Shown here piece by piece: positions 1 through 7,963 of a stretch of DNA of 64,000 nt. Numbering within the stretch: position 1 is the stretch's first letter; every line of letters begins with the position of its first letter. The translations under genes were made by a program, and so were the position numbers. The stretch spans positions 1,116,001-1,180,000 of the forward strand of contig CBDFHH010000005.1 in assembly GCA_965247665.1 (NCBI GenBank). Reading direction: 5' to 3'. The DNA comes from CAUZWH01 sp965247665 (lineage in GTDB: Bacteria > Pseudomonadota > Alphaproteobacteria > SHVV01). The notes under the pieces are model-generated. The model searched no databases, was not told the origin of the DNA, and saw nothing but the letters and a program-made list of their open reading frames with translations.

Positions 1-666
1 AAGATCCAGACGGTGCTCAAGAAGTACGACGTCCTGTTCGTTGTCGATGAGGTCATCTGCGGGTTCGGTCGCACCGGCAATTACTGGGCCTGTCAGACGT
101 TCGATCTCGAGCCCGACATGATGACGATGGCCAAGGCCCTGACCTCGGCCTATCTCCCCATGGGCGCCGTGTTGATTTCAGAGCCGATCTACCGGGAACT
201 GGTCAACGAAAGCGAAAAGATCGGCGTGTTCGGCCATGGCTACACTTACACCGGGCACCCGGTTTGTGCGGCGGTCGCCGTCGAAGCTCTGAAGATCTAC
301 GAGGAGCGCGACATCGTCGGTCACGTAGGTGAAGTCGGTCCGGTTTTGCAGCAGGGTTTGCGCGCGTTCTCGGACCATCCTCTGGTCGGCGAGGTTCGAG
401 GGGTTGGACTGATGGCCGCGGTCGAACTCGTCAAAAACAAGGAAACCAAGGAGCCGTTCGACGCGACGGCGGGGATTGGCGCCTATCTCGCCAAGCGGGC
501 GATGGAGCACGGGCTTATCGTCCGTGCGATCGGAGACGTCATCGCCTTCTCACCGCCGCTGGTTATCACCGCTGCGGAAATCGAATTGCTGCTGTCTCGA
601 TTCGAGCATGCGCTGAACGACACCACCAGGCGGATCAGCGAGGAGGGATTGGCCAAGGTCGCCTGA
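1..666 (+). CDS. class III (PLP) aminotransferase, C-terminal part
   Basis: The frame is open from the first base to a TGA at 664-666, so the N-terminal half lies outside the window (222 codons here; the family is usually 420-460). The block DEVICGFGRTG (residues 16-26) holds the Asp that contacts the PLP ring nitrogen. MAKALTSAYLPMGA carries the Schiff-base lysine (Lys45 here), and GHGYTYTGHPVCAA is the usual phosphate-side loop. The family moves amino groups between omega- or alpha-amino donors and keto acids such as pyruvate in the cytoplasm; donor specificity cannot be told from this fragment. It converges on the livM gene. Placement beside amide-hydrolysing genes would suit an amine or amino-acid product, but that is inference. 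Confidence 0.9.
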   Translation, partial: KIQTVLKKYDVLFVVDEVICGFGRTGNYWACQTFDLEPDMMTMAKALTSAYLPMGAVLISEPIYRELVNESEKIGVFGHGYTYTGHPVCAAVAVEALKIYEERDIVGHVGEVGPVLQQGLRAFSDHPLVGEVRGVGLMAAVELVKNKETKEPFDATAGIGAYLAKRAMEHGLIVRAIGDVIAFSPPLVITAAEIELLLSRFEHALNDTTRRISEEGLAKVA

Positions 667-719
667 CCGCGCACCGCGTCGAGCCGGCTCGGCGGTCCCG
701 GCCAAGCTTGGCCGCGGTC
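665..719. terminator. inverted repeats between convergent genes
   Basis: Between the convergent aminotransferase and livM genes, 7-bp arms GACCGCG (665-671) and CGCGGTC (713-719) enclose a perfect 14-bp palindrome, ggccaagcttggcc (700-713). The position between converging genes suits a bidirectional transcription stop. There is no T-run, so an intrinsic terminator is only a possibility. Confidence 0.35.
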
Positions 720-748
720 AGCTGAACTCCTTGCCGCCGTACGCCGAA

Positions 749-1774
749 TCAGGTGCGCGGATTTGCCGGCGCTTCGCCGGCGTCCGGATCCGCCGGCGCG
801 GAATTCGTACCAAGGTGCGCCTGTAGCCACAGGGCCAAATCCTTGACCCCGCCGGCCAGGCCTCTCGGAAACACCATCAGCACGAGAACGAGGAAGGCGC
901 CATAGATCACGAGGCGCCACTCGTCGACAACACGGAACACTTCCTGAATACCGACCAAGGCGAACGCACCAAGCAGCGAACCCCACAGCGTGCCGCGACC
1001 GCCCACATAGGCCATCGTCAAGACCTCCGTCGTTCGCGAGATACCGAATTCCTGCTGGGTCGGCACCAGAATACCGATATACACCCCGTAGAACCCACCG
1101 ATTACGCCGATACAGAACGACGCCACCGCAAAGTTGAACAGCTTGTATCGGACGACATCGAATCCGAGCACGCTGGTGCCGAGCTGATCGTCGCGAATGG
1201 CCTTGAACACCAACCCGATACGCGAACGCACGATTGCGTGCAGCAGCAGATAGATGAGCACGCTGATGATCAGCAGGAGATAGTAGTAGCTCAGCGGATC
1301 GTTGCGATTGAAGCTGACGCCGAACGTATCGGGATACTGGAATACCTGAAGGCCGGCGGCCCCGCGGGTGTAATCGCGCATGTTGGAGAGCGCGAACAGC
1401 ACGAACTCGGCGAGAAAAAGCGTTGTCAGGCCGACATAGATTCCGCGCAGGCGAAGCGTGATGACGCCGGCGAATAAACCGAGGATGAGGGTCGCCACGC
1501 CACCGGCGAGCAACCCGAGCCATTGTGAGACTCCATAGTGGTAGGCGAGCAATGCAGAGGTATACGCGCCCAGCGCCATGAAGCCGCCTATCCCGAAGTT
1601 GAAGATGTTGAGGAATCCCAACATGAAGTCGAAGATCGCGCCGAGAATGAAAAACAGGAGGATGGAGACGAATACGGCGGTGAGGTAGTCGCTGTCGGAT
1701 ATCAACGGCACCAGAATCAACGCCGCGAGCGTCAACAATGCGCCGGCGTAGGTCCATGCGGGAGCCAGTCTCAT
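749..1774 (-). CDS. livM: branched-chain amino acid/amide ABC transporter permease LivM
   Basis: Inner-membrane permease of the hydrophobic amino acid transport family, 341 residues. About ten hydrophobic segments are visible, starting with a segment close to the N-terminus. The conserved stretch FNFGIGGFMALGAY (a LivM hallmark) and a cytoplasmic loop EFGISRTTEVLTMAYVGG are present. I chose the ATG at 1774 because an AGGGGCG ribosome site lies just upstream and it follows the livH stop by 10 bp; the frame stays open 20 codons further up. It is the last gene of livG-livF-livH-livM. Substrate is not fixed by the permease; amide or urea-type ligands are also moved by this family. Confidence 0.93.
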   Translation of the reverse strand: MRLAPAWTYAGALLTLAALILVPLISDSDYLTAVFVSILLFFILGAIFDFMLGFLNIFNFGIGGFMALGAYTSALLAYHYGVSQWLGLLAGGVATLILGLFAGVITLRLRGIYVGLTTLFLAEFVLFALSNMRDYTRGAAGLQVFQYPDTFGVSFNRNDPLSYYYLLLIISVLIYLLLHAIVRSRIGLVFKAIRDDQLGTSVLGFDVVRYKLFNFAVASFCIGVIGGFYGVYIGILVPTQQEFGISRTTEVLTMAYVGGRGTLWGSLLGAFALVGIQEVFRVVDEWRLVIYGAFLVLVLMVFPRGLAGGVKDLALWLQAHLGTNSAPADPDAGEAPANPRT

Positions 1775-1784
1775 ACCGTCGCCC

Positions 1785-2696
1785 CTACGGCCGCGTGACT
1801 GACTTGCTGAACAGCCCCGATGGTCGGAATACAAGCACCACGATCACCAGTGCGGCAATGATCGAGTTTTGCCAACCGGACGAGGCGACGCCCTGTGCGT
1901 AGGCTTCGATGAGTCCAAGTAGCGGACCCGCGATCATCGCCGCCCACACGTTGCCCAGCCCTCCGACGATGACGACAATGAACGACTTCAGGAGCACGTC
2001 GCTGCCGATGGTCGGAAACGCCGGATACGTCGCCAGCAACAGCCCTCCCACGCCGCCGATGAGGGCCGCGCCGATGCCGAACGTGACCATGTACACGCGC
2101 CGAATGTCGATGCCCATCGCCAGGGCGGCGTCGGGGTTCTCTGCGGTAGCGCGGATCGCGCGGCCGATGTTGGTGAACCGCATAAAGGCGGCCAGACCGA
2201 GAACCGCAAGGATGGCAATGCAGAAGATCATCAGCCGTTCGTACGTAACCACGATACCCGCAACCATCAGGCGGCCCGGCAACAGGTTGGCAAGACTGTG
2301 CTCTCTGGGCCCCATGATGATGAGGGCAAGGTTCTCGAGCACGATCAGCAGGCCGATGGTCATGACATAGCCGTCGACCAGCCAGTTGGCTCCCAAGCGA
2401 CGGCGAAGCGGGGAAATCAAGGCGGGTTCCATCAGCAGGCCCAACACGAACAAGCCCGCGGCGGCAGCCAGGATTCCGAGCGGGAAGGGCATGCCGAGAT
2501 ACACGGCGACGAAATACATGATGTAAGTGCCGATCATGAACAAGGCGCCGTGGGCGAAGTTGATCAAACCCATGATTCCGAAAATCATGGCCATGCCCAT
2601 GCCCATGAGGCCGTACATGACCCCGCGACCAAGCCCGTCGACAAAAAACTGGCCGACGATCACCGGGTAGGTAAGCAGCTCGAAGTTGAATCCCAC
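1785..2696 (-). CDS. livH: branched-chain amino acid/amide ABC transporter permease LivH
   Basis: Second permease of the Liv-type importer, 303 residues. The N-terminal GLMGMGMAMIFGIMGLIN followed by FAHGALFMIGTY is the LivH signature, and about eight membrane segments follow. The loop RRRLGANWLVDGYVMTIGLL and the stretch RAIRATAENPDAALAMGID (residues about 178-196) form the coupling region facing the ATPases. It sits 1 bp from the livF stop and 10 bp before livM, so it is clearly co-transcribed. In this family LivH and LivM form the heterodimeric channel. Confidence 0.94.
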   Translation of the reverse strand: MGFNFELLTYPVIVGQFFVDGLGRGVMYGLMGMGMAMIFGIMGLINFAHGALFMIGTYIMYFVAVYLGMPFPLGILAAAAGLFVLGLLMEPALISPLRRRLGANWLVDGYVMTIGLLIVLENLALIIMGPREHSLANLLPGRLMVAGIVVTYERLMIFCIAILAVLGLAAFMRFTNIGRAIRATAENPDAALAMGIDIRRVYMVTFGIGAALIGGVGGLLLATYPAFPTIGSDVLLKSFIVVIVGGLGNVWAAMIAGPLLGLIEAYAQGVASSGWQNSIIAALVIVVLVFRPSGLFSKSVTRP

Positions 2697-2697
2697 G

Positions 2698-3423
2698 TCA
2701 GATGAATTCCTTGACGATCTCCTCGATGTCCGAGGCGATCTCCTCTCCGCTTCCTTGGAGCTTTATCTCGCCGAGCTGGAGAACGTAGATGTAATCCGCG
2801 ATTTGGGCGACCCGGCGTATGTTCTGGTCGATCAGGATAACGGCGATGTTCTCCGTCCTGAATTGGAGGACCCGCTGAAACATCTCTTCGGTCAGCTTCG
2901 GGGCCAGGCCAAGCGATGGCTCATCGAGCATGATGAGCGATGGAGTGGTCATCCCGATTCGCTCGATCTCCAAAATCCTTTGTTGACCGCCTGACAGAAG
3001 ACCGGCGTTCGTGCGACGCCGTTCCCTGAGCATCGGGGCATTGTCGTAGGCCTTCTCCAGAGCCGACGCCACGCGCATCCGATCGTGCCTCAGCGGCCAC
3101 ACGCCGAGAAGCAGGTTCTCCTCGACGGTCATCGCCGGGAATATCGAATGGCCTTCCATCAAGTAGCCGATTCCTCGCCCACAATTGAGGTCGGGTCGAT
3201 AGCCCGTGATGTCCTCACCCGAGAAGATAACCCGTCCGCTTCTCGGTTTCAGATATCCGAGAATGGACTTAAACAGGGTCGATTTCCCCGCGCCGTTGGC
3301 GCCGATAACGCCGGTGACTCTTCCATCAGCAATTTCGATCGAAACGTCTTTGAGAACGGCGACATCTCGCTCGTATCCGCAATGTAGCTGTTGCACGGAG
3401 AGACGTGAGGCGGTGCCACTCAT
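2698..3423 (-). CDS. livF: Liv-type ABC transporter ATP-binding protein LivF
   Basis: Cytoplasmic ATPase, 241 residues, the usual LivF length. Walker A GANGAGKST is near residues 42-50, the signature LLSGGQQ near 143-149 and Walker B LIMLDEPSLGL near 163-173, followed by the H-loop region (here VILIDQN). All nucleotide-binding motifs are canonical, unlike those of the partner ATPase. Its start overlaps the livG stop by 4 bp (ATGA), which indicates translational coupling. It would power the LivH/LivM channel together with the upstream ATPase. Confidence 0.94.
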   Translation of the reverse strand: MSGTASRLSVQQLHCGYERDVAVLKDVSIEIADGRVTGVIGANGAGKSTLFKSILGYLKPRSGRVIFSGEDITGYRPDLNCGRGIGYLMEGHSIFPAMTVEENLLLGVWPLRHDRMRVASALEKAYDNAPMLRERRRTNAGLLSGGQQRILEIERIGMTTPSLIMLDEPSLGLAPKLTEEMFQRVLQFRTENIAVILIDQNIRRVAQIADYIYVLQLGEIKLQGSGEEIASDIEEIVKEFI

Positions 3424-4136
3424 GCGCCGAGGTAAGCCTCGATGACACGGGCGTCATGGCGGACGTCCGCCAGCCTGCCCTCGGTTAGGATCGACCCTTC
3501 GGTTAGAACGATGACCTCGTCACACAATCGAGGCAGAGAAATGATGTCGTGGCTTATTACCAGACAGGCCACTCCGCTATCGGCCAGCGAACGCGTCATG
3601 TCGATCATGAGATCGATGATGCCGGCGCTGGCTCCGGCAAACAGCTCATCGAGAATCAGGAGTTGGGGATTCATCATGATCGCGCGTGCGAACTGAAGGA
3701 GTTGACGCTCGGCGCCGGCAAGTTCGGAAGCACTCCGATAGCGCCGCTCGAAGAGCCCAACCTCCTTTAGGAGACCCGCTACCCTCGCCTCGGCGCTGTC
3801 CCAGGACTGTCGTACCCGCACGGCCGGGACCAGCAGGTTCTCTTCTACGGTCATGTGGTTGAATGTCCGCGGGACCTGGAATGTCCTGGCGACACCCAAT
3901 TGTGCGATTTCCGCGGGACGGCGATTGGTGATGTCGTGGTTTTGAAAGTGGATACGACCCTGATCGGTGCGGTAGATGCCGCTGATCATGTTGAAGATGG
4001 TCGTCTTGCCCGCGCCGTTCGGCCCGATAAGGCCGAGCAGCTGTCCGGCTCGGACATTGAAGGAAACGCCGGCGATCGCACAGAGTCCGCCGAACCATTT
4101 ATGGACGTCGTCTACCTCCAGAACGACTCCGCCCAT
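3420..4136 (-). CDS. livG: Liv-type ABC transporter ATP-binding protein LivG, signature motif degenerate
   Basis: Second ATPase of the importer, 238 residues. Walker A GPNGAGKTT (residues about 37-45) is intact, and the FNMISGIYRTDQGRI and VARTFQVPRTF (Q-loop) segments are typical of LivG. Two usual features are altered. The ABC signature, normally LSGGQ or LSYGQ, reads ELAGAERQ, and the Walker B region reads LLILDELFAGASAG with Leu where DEP has Pro. The H-loop VISHD is present. Such an ATPase could have one weak site in the LivG/LivF heterodimer; that consequence is inferred. The first gene of the four-gene block, 42 bp downstream of the binding-protein gene. Confidence 0.92.
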   Translation of the reverse strand: MGGVVLEVDDVHKWFGGLCAIAGVSFNVRAGQLLGLIGPNGAGKTTIFNMISGIYRTDQGRIHFQNHDITNRRPAEIAQLGVARTFQVPRTFNHMTVEENLLVPAVRVRQSWDSAEARVAGLLKEVGLFERRYRSASELAGAERQLLQFARAIMMNPQLLILDELFAGASAGIIDLMIDMTRSLADSGVACLVISHDIISLPRLCDEVIVLTEGSILTEGRLADVRHDARVIEAYLGA

Positions 4137-4178
4137 AGACGGTTCACTCTGCGCGATGCCGGCAAAGGTGCAGACTCG

Positions 4179-5453
4179 TTATTGTTGGGGCGGCGGTCGG
4201 AACTCGCCGACCGCGAACTCCTCCGGCCAGACCACCTTGCTGTCACCATCGTAATACTGCACCAGAGGGAAGGTGAATCCCTTCATGAACGGACCGGTTT
4301 TTACCTCGTACGGCGCCATCGCGTTATCGCCGGCCGTCTTCGAAAATGCGTAGTGATGCCACACTCCGGTGTGTTCCAGGTGCAGCAGAACGTCTGACAG
4401 CTGACCGGTGTCGAGCGTGCCCGCCTTTGCCAAGCCTTTGATGAGCATACGGGTGTAGTCGTACGCGTGCCCGGCGGATGCGGGCGAGGCGTCGTGCCCG
4501 AACTTCTCGCGATAGCGAACCAGCCATTCTTCCTGTTCTGCGGTCAGTGCCCGCGGGCTGTCCATGGAAACCGCGTAGTTGGCGCCGTCGCCGGTTCCCT
4601 GATGCCACTCGGGAAACCAGCCCAGGCCCTCCGCGATCAGCAATCCTTGGAGCCCGGCGTTGGCATGGGCCTTGACCGCCGCGTACACCGAGGCCGGGTT
4701 GTTGTAAGTGAACCCGACCAAGGTTGCCCCGAGGGCCCGATACTTCGTCATGATAGGACCGAATGAGGTCTCATCCATTTTGGTGACGTCCTGGCCGATG
4801 ATCTCCCATCCGGATTTGACCAGACGCTGTCCCAGGGCATCACCCCATCCGCGACCCCAGTCGCTGTCCTCGATCAGGATTCCGACTTTCTTGACTTTGG
4901 GATCCCAGAGACCTTTCGCCTTCCAGTCGTCGATAGCCACCACGTACTGCTCCGCAAGGGCGCCGATCACCGGCCATCCCTTGAAGTAGTGCGTGTAATT
5001 GTTCTTGATGATCTTCTCCGAGATACGGTGTGTCGCCGGCAGCGGTCCGAAGTGAATCTTGCCGTATTCGGCGCTGACATCGATAACCGCCAAGCCAACC
5101 GAGGAATGCCACCCGAACATCAGGAGGTCGACCTGGTCCTCGGTGATCGCACGGCGCACCGCCCTGATACCCTTCTCCGGGCTGGACTCGCTGTCTATCC
5201 AGATAAACTCGAAATCGCGTTGCTCGCCGCCTACGGTCACCGGCAAATCGCCGGCGGCCCGGGCCTCTTCGCGGCCCATATTGACGCCGTTCTTGATATC
5301 CTCACCGACGCGGGCGGCGGGCCCGGTATGGGGGCCCATGACGCCGATCTTGATGGGCTCGGCAGCAACGGCGTCGGTCCCTGCCGAACTCGCGACAATC
5401 GCCCCGACGGCGAGAGCACCTGTCGCCAACACTGCAGTCCAGAGCTGTCTCAT
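4179..5453 (-). CDS. Liv/amide-type ABC transporter periplasmic binding protein
   Basis: Periplasmic solute-binding protein of 424 residues. A signal peptide (about residues 1-31, ending ...DAVAA) is followed by PIKIGVMGPHTGPAARVGED, the usual opening of type I periplasmic binding proteins of the leucine/amide/urea group. IESE-like and 'SPEKGIRAVRRAITEDQVDLLMFG' type secondary structure continues through the two lobes. ATG at 5453 is preceded by AGGGGAGG. It leads the liv genes on the minus strand and is divergent from hyuA across a 400-bp regulatory region. The ligand is unknown; neighbouring hyuAB and amidase genes make a cyclic amide or an amidated amino acid a reasonable guess. Confidence 0.92.
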   Translation of the reverse strand: MRQLWTAVLATGALAVGAIVASSAGTDAVAAEPIKIGVMGPHTGPAARVGEDIKNGVNMGREEARAAGDLPVTVGGEQRDFEFIWIDSESSPEKGIRAVRRAITEDQVDLLMFGWHSSVGLAVIDVSAEYGKIHFGPLPATHRISEKIIKNNYTHYFKGWPVIGALAEQYVVAIDDWKAKGLWDPKVKKVGILIEDSDWGRGWGDALGQRLVKSGWEIIGQDVTKMDETSFGPIMTKYRALGATLVGFTYNNPASVYAAVKAHANAGLQGLLIAEGLGWFPEWHQGTGDGANYAVSMDSPRALTAEQEEWLVRYREKFGHDASPASAGHAYDYTRMLIKGLAKAGTLDTGQLSDVLLHLEHTGVWHHYAFSKTAGDNAMAPYEVKTGPFMKGFTFPLVQYYDGDSKVVWPEEFAVGEFRPPPQQ

Positions 5454-5517
5454 TGAAATCCTCCCCTATGAAGTCGAATTGATACAGCCGTAGCGCCTCG
5501 CCGATCCGAGTTTCTTA

Positions 5518-5557
5518 TTGTATTCATGACATCATGGTTGCATTCACGACATCATGG
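5518..5557. repeat. two adjacent 20-bp direct repeats
   Basis: Units 5518-5537 and 5538-5557 abut exactly and differ at only two of 20 positions (T/C changes at unit positions 4 and 9). Each ends in gacatcatgg, and the first unit contains the dyad ATGA-ca-TCAT. Located 65-104 bp upstream of the binding-protein start codon, they look like paired operator sites for a transcription factor binding the same DNA face about two turns apart. Confidence 0.6.
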
Positions 5558-5725
5558 AACATTCGATTGCGGTTTCGGCGCAGGGTTCGGATTATCTCCA
5601 ATTGCCGCCCCGTGTCAATTCAGTCGTCAATTTCCGATTGGTTTCAAATATATCCATGAACGAATACCTGGATCGACACGAGTAACCCATCGAATCAACG
5701 TAGAAGTGGACGCTTTGCCAAAATA

Positions 5726-5749
5726 GACCAAAATCTTATTGGTTTGGTC
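5726..5749. promoter_or_regulatory. inverted repeat GACCAAA-N10-TTTGGTC
   Basis: Perfect 7-bp arms GACCAAA (5726-5732) and TTTGGTC (5743-5749) flank a 10-bp AT-rich spacer. It lies 106 bp upstream of hyuA in the middle of the divergent region. The size and symmetry match a dimeric repressor or activator site. There is no direct evidence for the binding protein. Confidence 0.45.
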
Positions 5750-5790
5750 CGAGATCCGGTTCTCGATTGACACCAGCGTACCCCCACATT

Positions 5791-5844
5791 TATACGTTGG
5801 CCAAAATCTATAGGTTGGCCAAACGCTATAAGTTGGCCAAATCG
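5791..5844 (+). repeat. three tandem 18-bp repeats before hyuA, core TTGGCCAA
   Basis: Units 5791-5808, 5809-5826 and 5827-5844 follow the pattern TATA-N2-TTGGCCAA-N4 with exact 18-bp spacing. The palindromic core TTGGCCAA sits at 5797-5804, 5815-5822 and 5833-5840. A fourth core (5855-5862) overlaps the TTG start codon of hyuA. This is a probable array of operator sites or a leader element acting on transcription or translation start. Confidence 0.6.
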
Positions 5845-5854
5845 GGAGGTTGCT

Positions 5855-7963
5855 TTGGCCAAGGGACGGGCGAATGACCATTCCTATATTGTCGGCATCG
5901 ATGTAGGGGGTACATTCACGGATTTGTTGCTCGTCGATGGCGACGGCAACCTCCTGGTTGAAAAGACACCATCCACCCCGGCGGATATCGCCGCTGCCGT
6001 CCTGACGGTTCTCGAAAAGGCCGAGAGTACGCTCGACCTGGACCGGCCCCTCGTGCACGATTTGGGCCGGCTGGTTCACGGGTCGACGGTCGCAGCCAAC
6101 GCGTTTCTTGAGCGGAAGGGTGCCCGCATGGCGTTCATCGCCACCAAGGGTACCCGCGATACGCTGGTGACGCGCCGGATGTATCGGGAAGACATGTACG
6201 ATACGCGCTCGGGCGAGCCGCCGCCGCTGGTAACCCGTGACAACGTTCTCGAGGTCGAGGAACGGGTCGATCACAAGGGCAACGTGATTACACCCTTAAA
6301 CGAAGACGATGTGCTCGGGGTCATCCGTGAAATCCAGCGGCGGGACATCGAAGCCGTCGGGGTCTGCTACCTATTTTCCTTCCGCAATCCCACGCACGAA
6401 CTGCGAACCAAGCAGCTGCTCCAGGAGCATCTCCCCGATGTTCCGGTTTCGACGTCCTATGAGGTGTGTCCGGAGATCCGGGACTTCGAACGCGCCTCGA
6501 CGACGCATCTCAACGCATATCTACAACCGCCGGTGGAGAAATACCTGCGCGAACTGGATGCGGCTCTTCGCGAACGCAATGCGTCGGCACCACTTCAGGT
6601 CATGCATTCCTACGGCGGCGTCACGGGAGCCAAAGAGGCGGCGGAAAAGCCCGTCAATCTTCTGCTCTCGGGTCCGGCGGGCGGCGTCATCGGCAGCGCC
6701 TTTCTCGGCAAGGCCGCAGGTTACCCCAACATCATTTCGTTCGACATGGGGGGTACGAGCTGCGACATCAGCCTGATCCGCGACTCCACGCCCAACCTGT
6801 CGACGCCCATCAACGCCACCTCTTCCCATTGCAAGTTCGAGGGGTGGGACGTGCTGATTCCCTTCATCGACATCCATACCATCGGATCGGGCGGCGGGTC
6901 CGTCGCCTGGATCGACCGTGGCGGCGGCGTGCACGTGGGACCGGAGTCCATGGGCGCCGATCCGGGACCCGCCTGCTACGACAAGGGCGGTACGGAAGCC
7001 ACGGTAACCGACGCCGACGTTCTGTTGGGCTATATCGATCCTGACTACTATCTCGGCGGCGAAATCAGTCTCAACAAGGCCGCAGCGCACAAGGCGATGA
7101 GCCGACTCGCCAAGAGGCTTGGCATAACGCCCACCGAGGCCGCCGAGGGGATCTTTCGCCTCATCAACACCAACATGCTCAACGGTATTCGTGTGGTCTC
7201 GGTCGAGAAAGGCCACGATCCTCGGGATTTCTCGATTCTCTCCTTTGGCGGTGCAGGCGGAATTCACGCGAGCGCGCTGATCGAGCAGCTCGGCATCGAT
7301 CGCGTCATCATTCCGCAGACGGCATCCGCATTCTCGGCATTCGGGCTCTTGTGCACCGATCTACGCCGCGACTTCGTGACCACGATCTACCAGCCCCTCA
7401 GCCGCATGAAGGATCGCGAGATACACAAGCTGTTCCGGCGCATGGAGCGAGAGGGCCGCAAGGGCTTCGGGCGCACCAAGGGTGCCGTGGAACTGAGGTT
7501 CGAATACTCCGCCGATATGCGTTACGCGGGTCAGGGCCACGACATTCGGGTCAATCTCGAAGGCCCGTTGACCGCTATCAGCCGCGATAAAATCATCGGT
7601 GCGTACAATCAGGCTTACGGGCAGGCATACGGCTATCTTGAAGACCAGGGCAACATTCAATTGGTCAACCTTCGGGTCGTGGCGTGTTTGGGGACCGTCA
7701 AACCCGAGATCTCCCGCATGCGGCAAACCCGGTCATTGGCCACCCGTGCCCGCAAAGGAACACGGGACGTATTCTTCAGCGAAAAGAAACGATATTTGAG
7801 AACACCCATCTATGACGGGCACGTCCTGCGGCCGGGAAATCGCATACAGGGGCCCGCCGTAATCGAACTCGCAACGACGACGGCAGTCCTGCGTCCCGGG
7901 CAAAGTCTGCGCGTCGATCCCTATGGCAACTTCATCGCCGCGCGAAAAGGAGTCCAAGCATGA
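5855..7963 (+). CDS. hyuA: hydantoinase/5-oxoprolinase family subunit A
   Basis: Cytoplasmic ATP-dependent amidohydrolase subunit, 702 residues, normal length for HyuA. The N-terminal ASKHA-type nucleotide motif IVGIDVGGTFTDLLLVD (residues about 9-25) and the second glycine loop SFDMGGTSCDISLI (about 294-307) are clear, with LLSGPAGGVIGS between them. The TTG start is supported by GGGAGG at 5844-5849, five bases upstream; no ATG lies nearby. The stop overlaps hyuB by 4 bp (ATGA). The family includes N-methylhydantoinase, 5-oxoprolinase and acetone or acetophenone carboxylase; the partner organisation here (A plus B, no gamma subunit) favours hydantoin or oxoproline-like ring opening, but specificity is not fixed. 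Confidence 0.93.
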   Translation: MAKGRANDHSYIVGIDVGGTFTDLLLVDGDGNLLVEKTPSTPADIAAAVLTVLEKAESTLDLDRPLVHDLGRLVHGSTVAANAFLERKGARMAFIATKGTRDTLVTRRMYREDMYDTRSGEPPPLVTRDNVLEVEERVDHKGNVITPLNEDDVLGVIREIQRRDIEAVGVCYLFSFRNPTHELRTKQLLQEHLPDVPVSTSYEVCPEIRDFERASTTHLNAYLQPPVEKYLRELDAALRERNASAPLQVMHSYGGVTGAKEAAEKPVNLLLSGPAGGVIGSAFLGKAAGYPNIISFDMGGTSCDISLIRDSTPNLSTPINATSSHCKFEGWDVLIPFIDIHTIGSGGGSVAWIDRGGGVHVGPESMGADPGPACYDKGGTEATVTDADVLLGYIDPDYYLGGEISLNKAAAHKAMSRLAKRLGITPTEAAEGIFRLINTNMLNGIRVVSVEKGHDPRDFSILSFGGAGGIHASALIEQLGIDRVIIPQTASAFSAFGLLCTDLRRDFVTTIYQPLSRMKDREIHKLFRRMEREGRKGFGRTKGAVELRFEYSADMRYAGQGHDIRVNLEGPLTAISRDKIIGAYNQAYGQAYGYLEDQGNIQLVNLRVVACLGTVKPEISRMRQTRSLATRARKGTRDVFFSEKKRYLRTPIYDGHVLRPGNRIQGPAVIELATTTAVLRPGQSLRVDPYGNFIAARKGVQA

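Larger units (their letters stand above)
5454..5854. promoter_or_regulatory. divergent promoter region with several short repeats
   Basis: This 401-bp stretch separates the divergent binding-protein and hyuA genes, codes for nothing recognisable and is clearly richer in A+T than its surroundings. It holds a tandem 20-bp repeat near the binding-protein start, an inverted repeat in the middle and three 18-bp repeats directly before hyuA, each listed separately. The layout is that of a control region serving both directions. The GntR/FCD regulator at 12.9 kb is a candidate ligand-responsive partner, by inference only. Confidence 0.7.
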
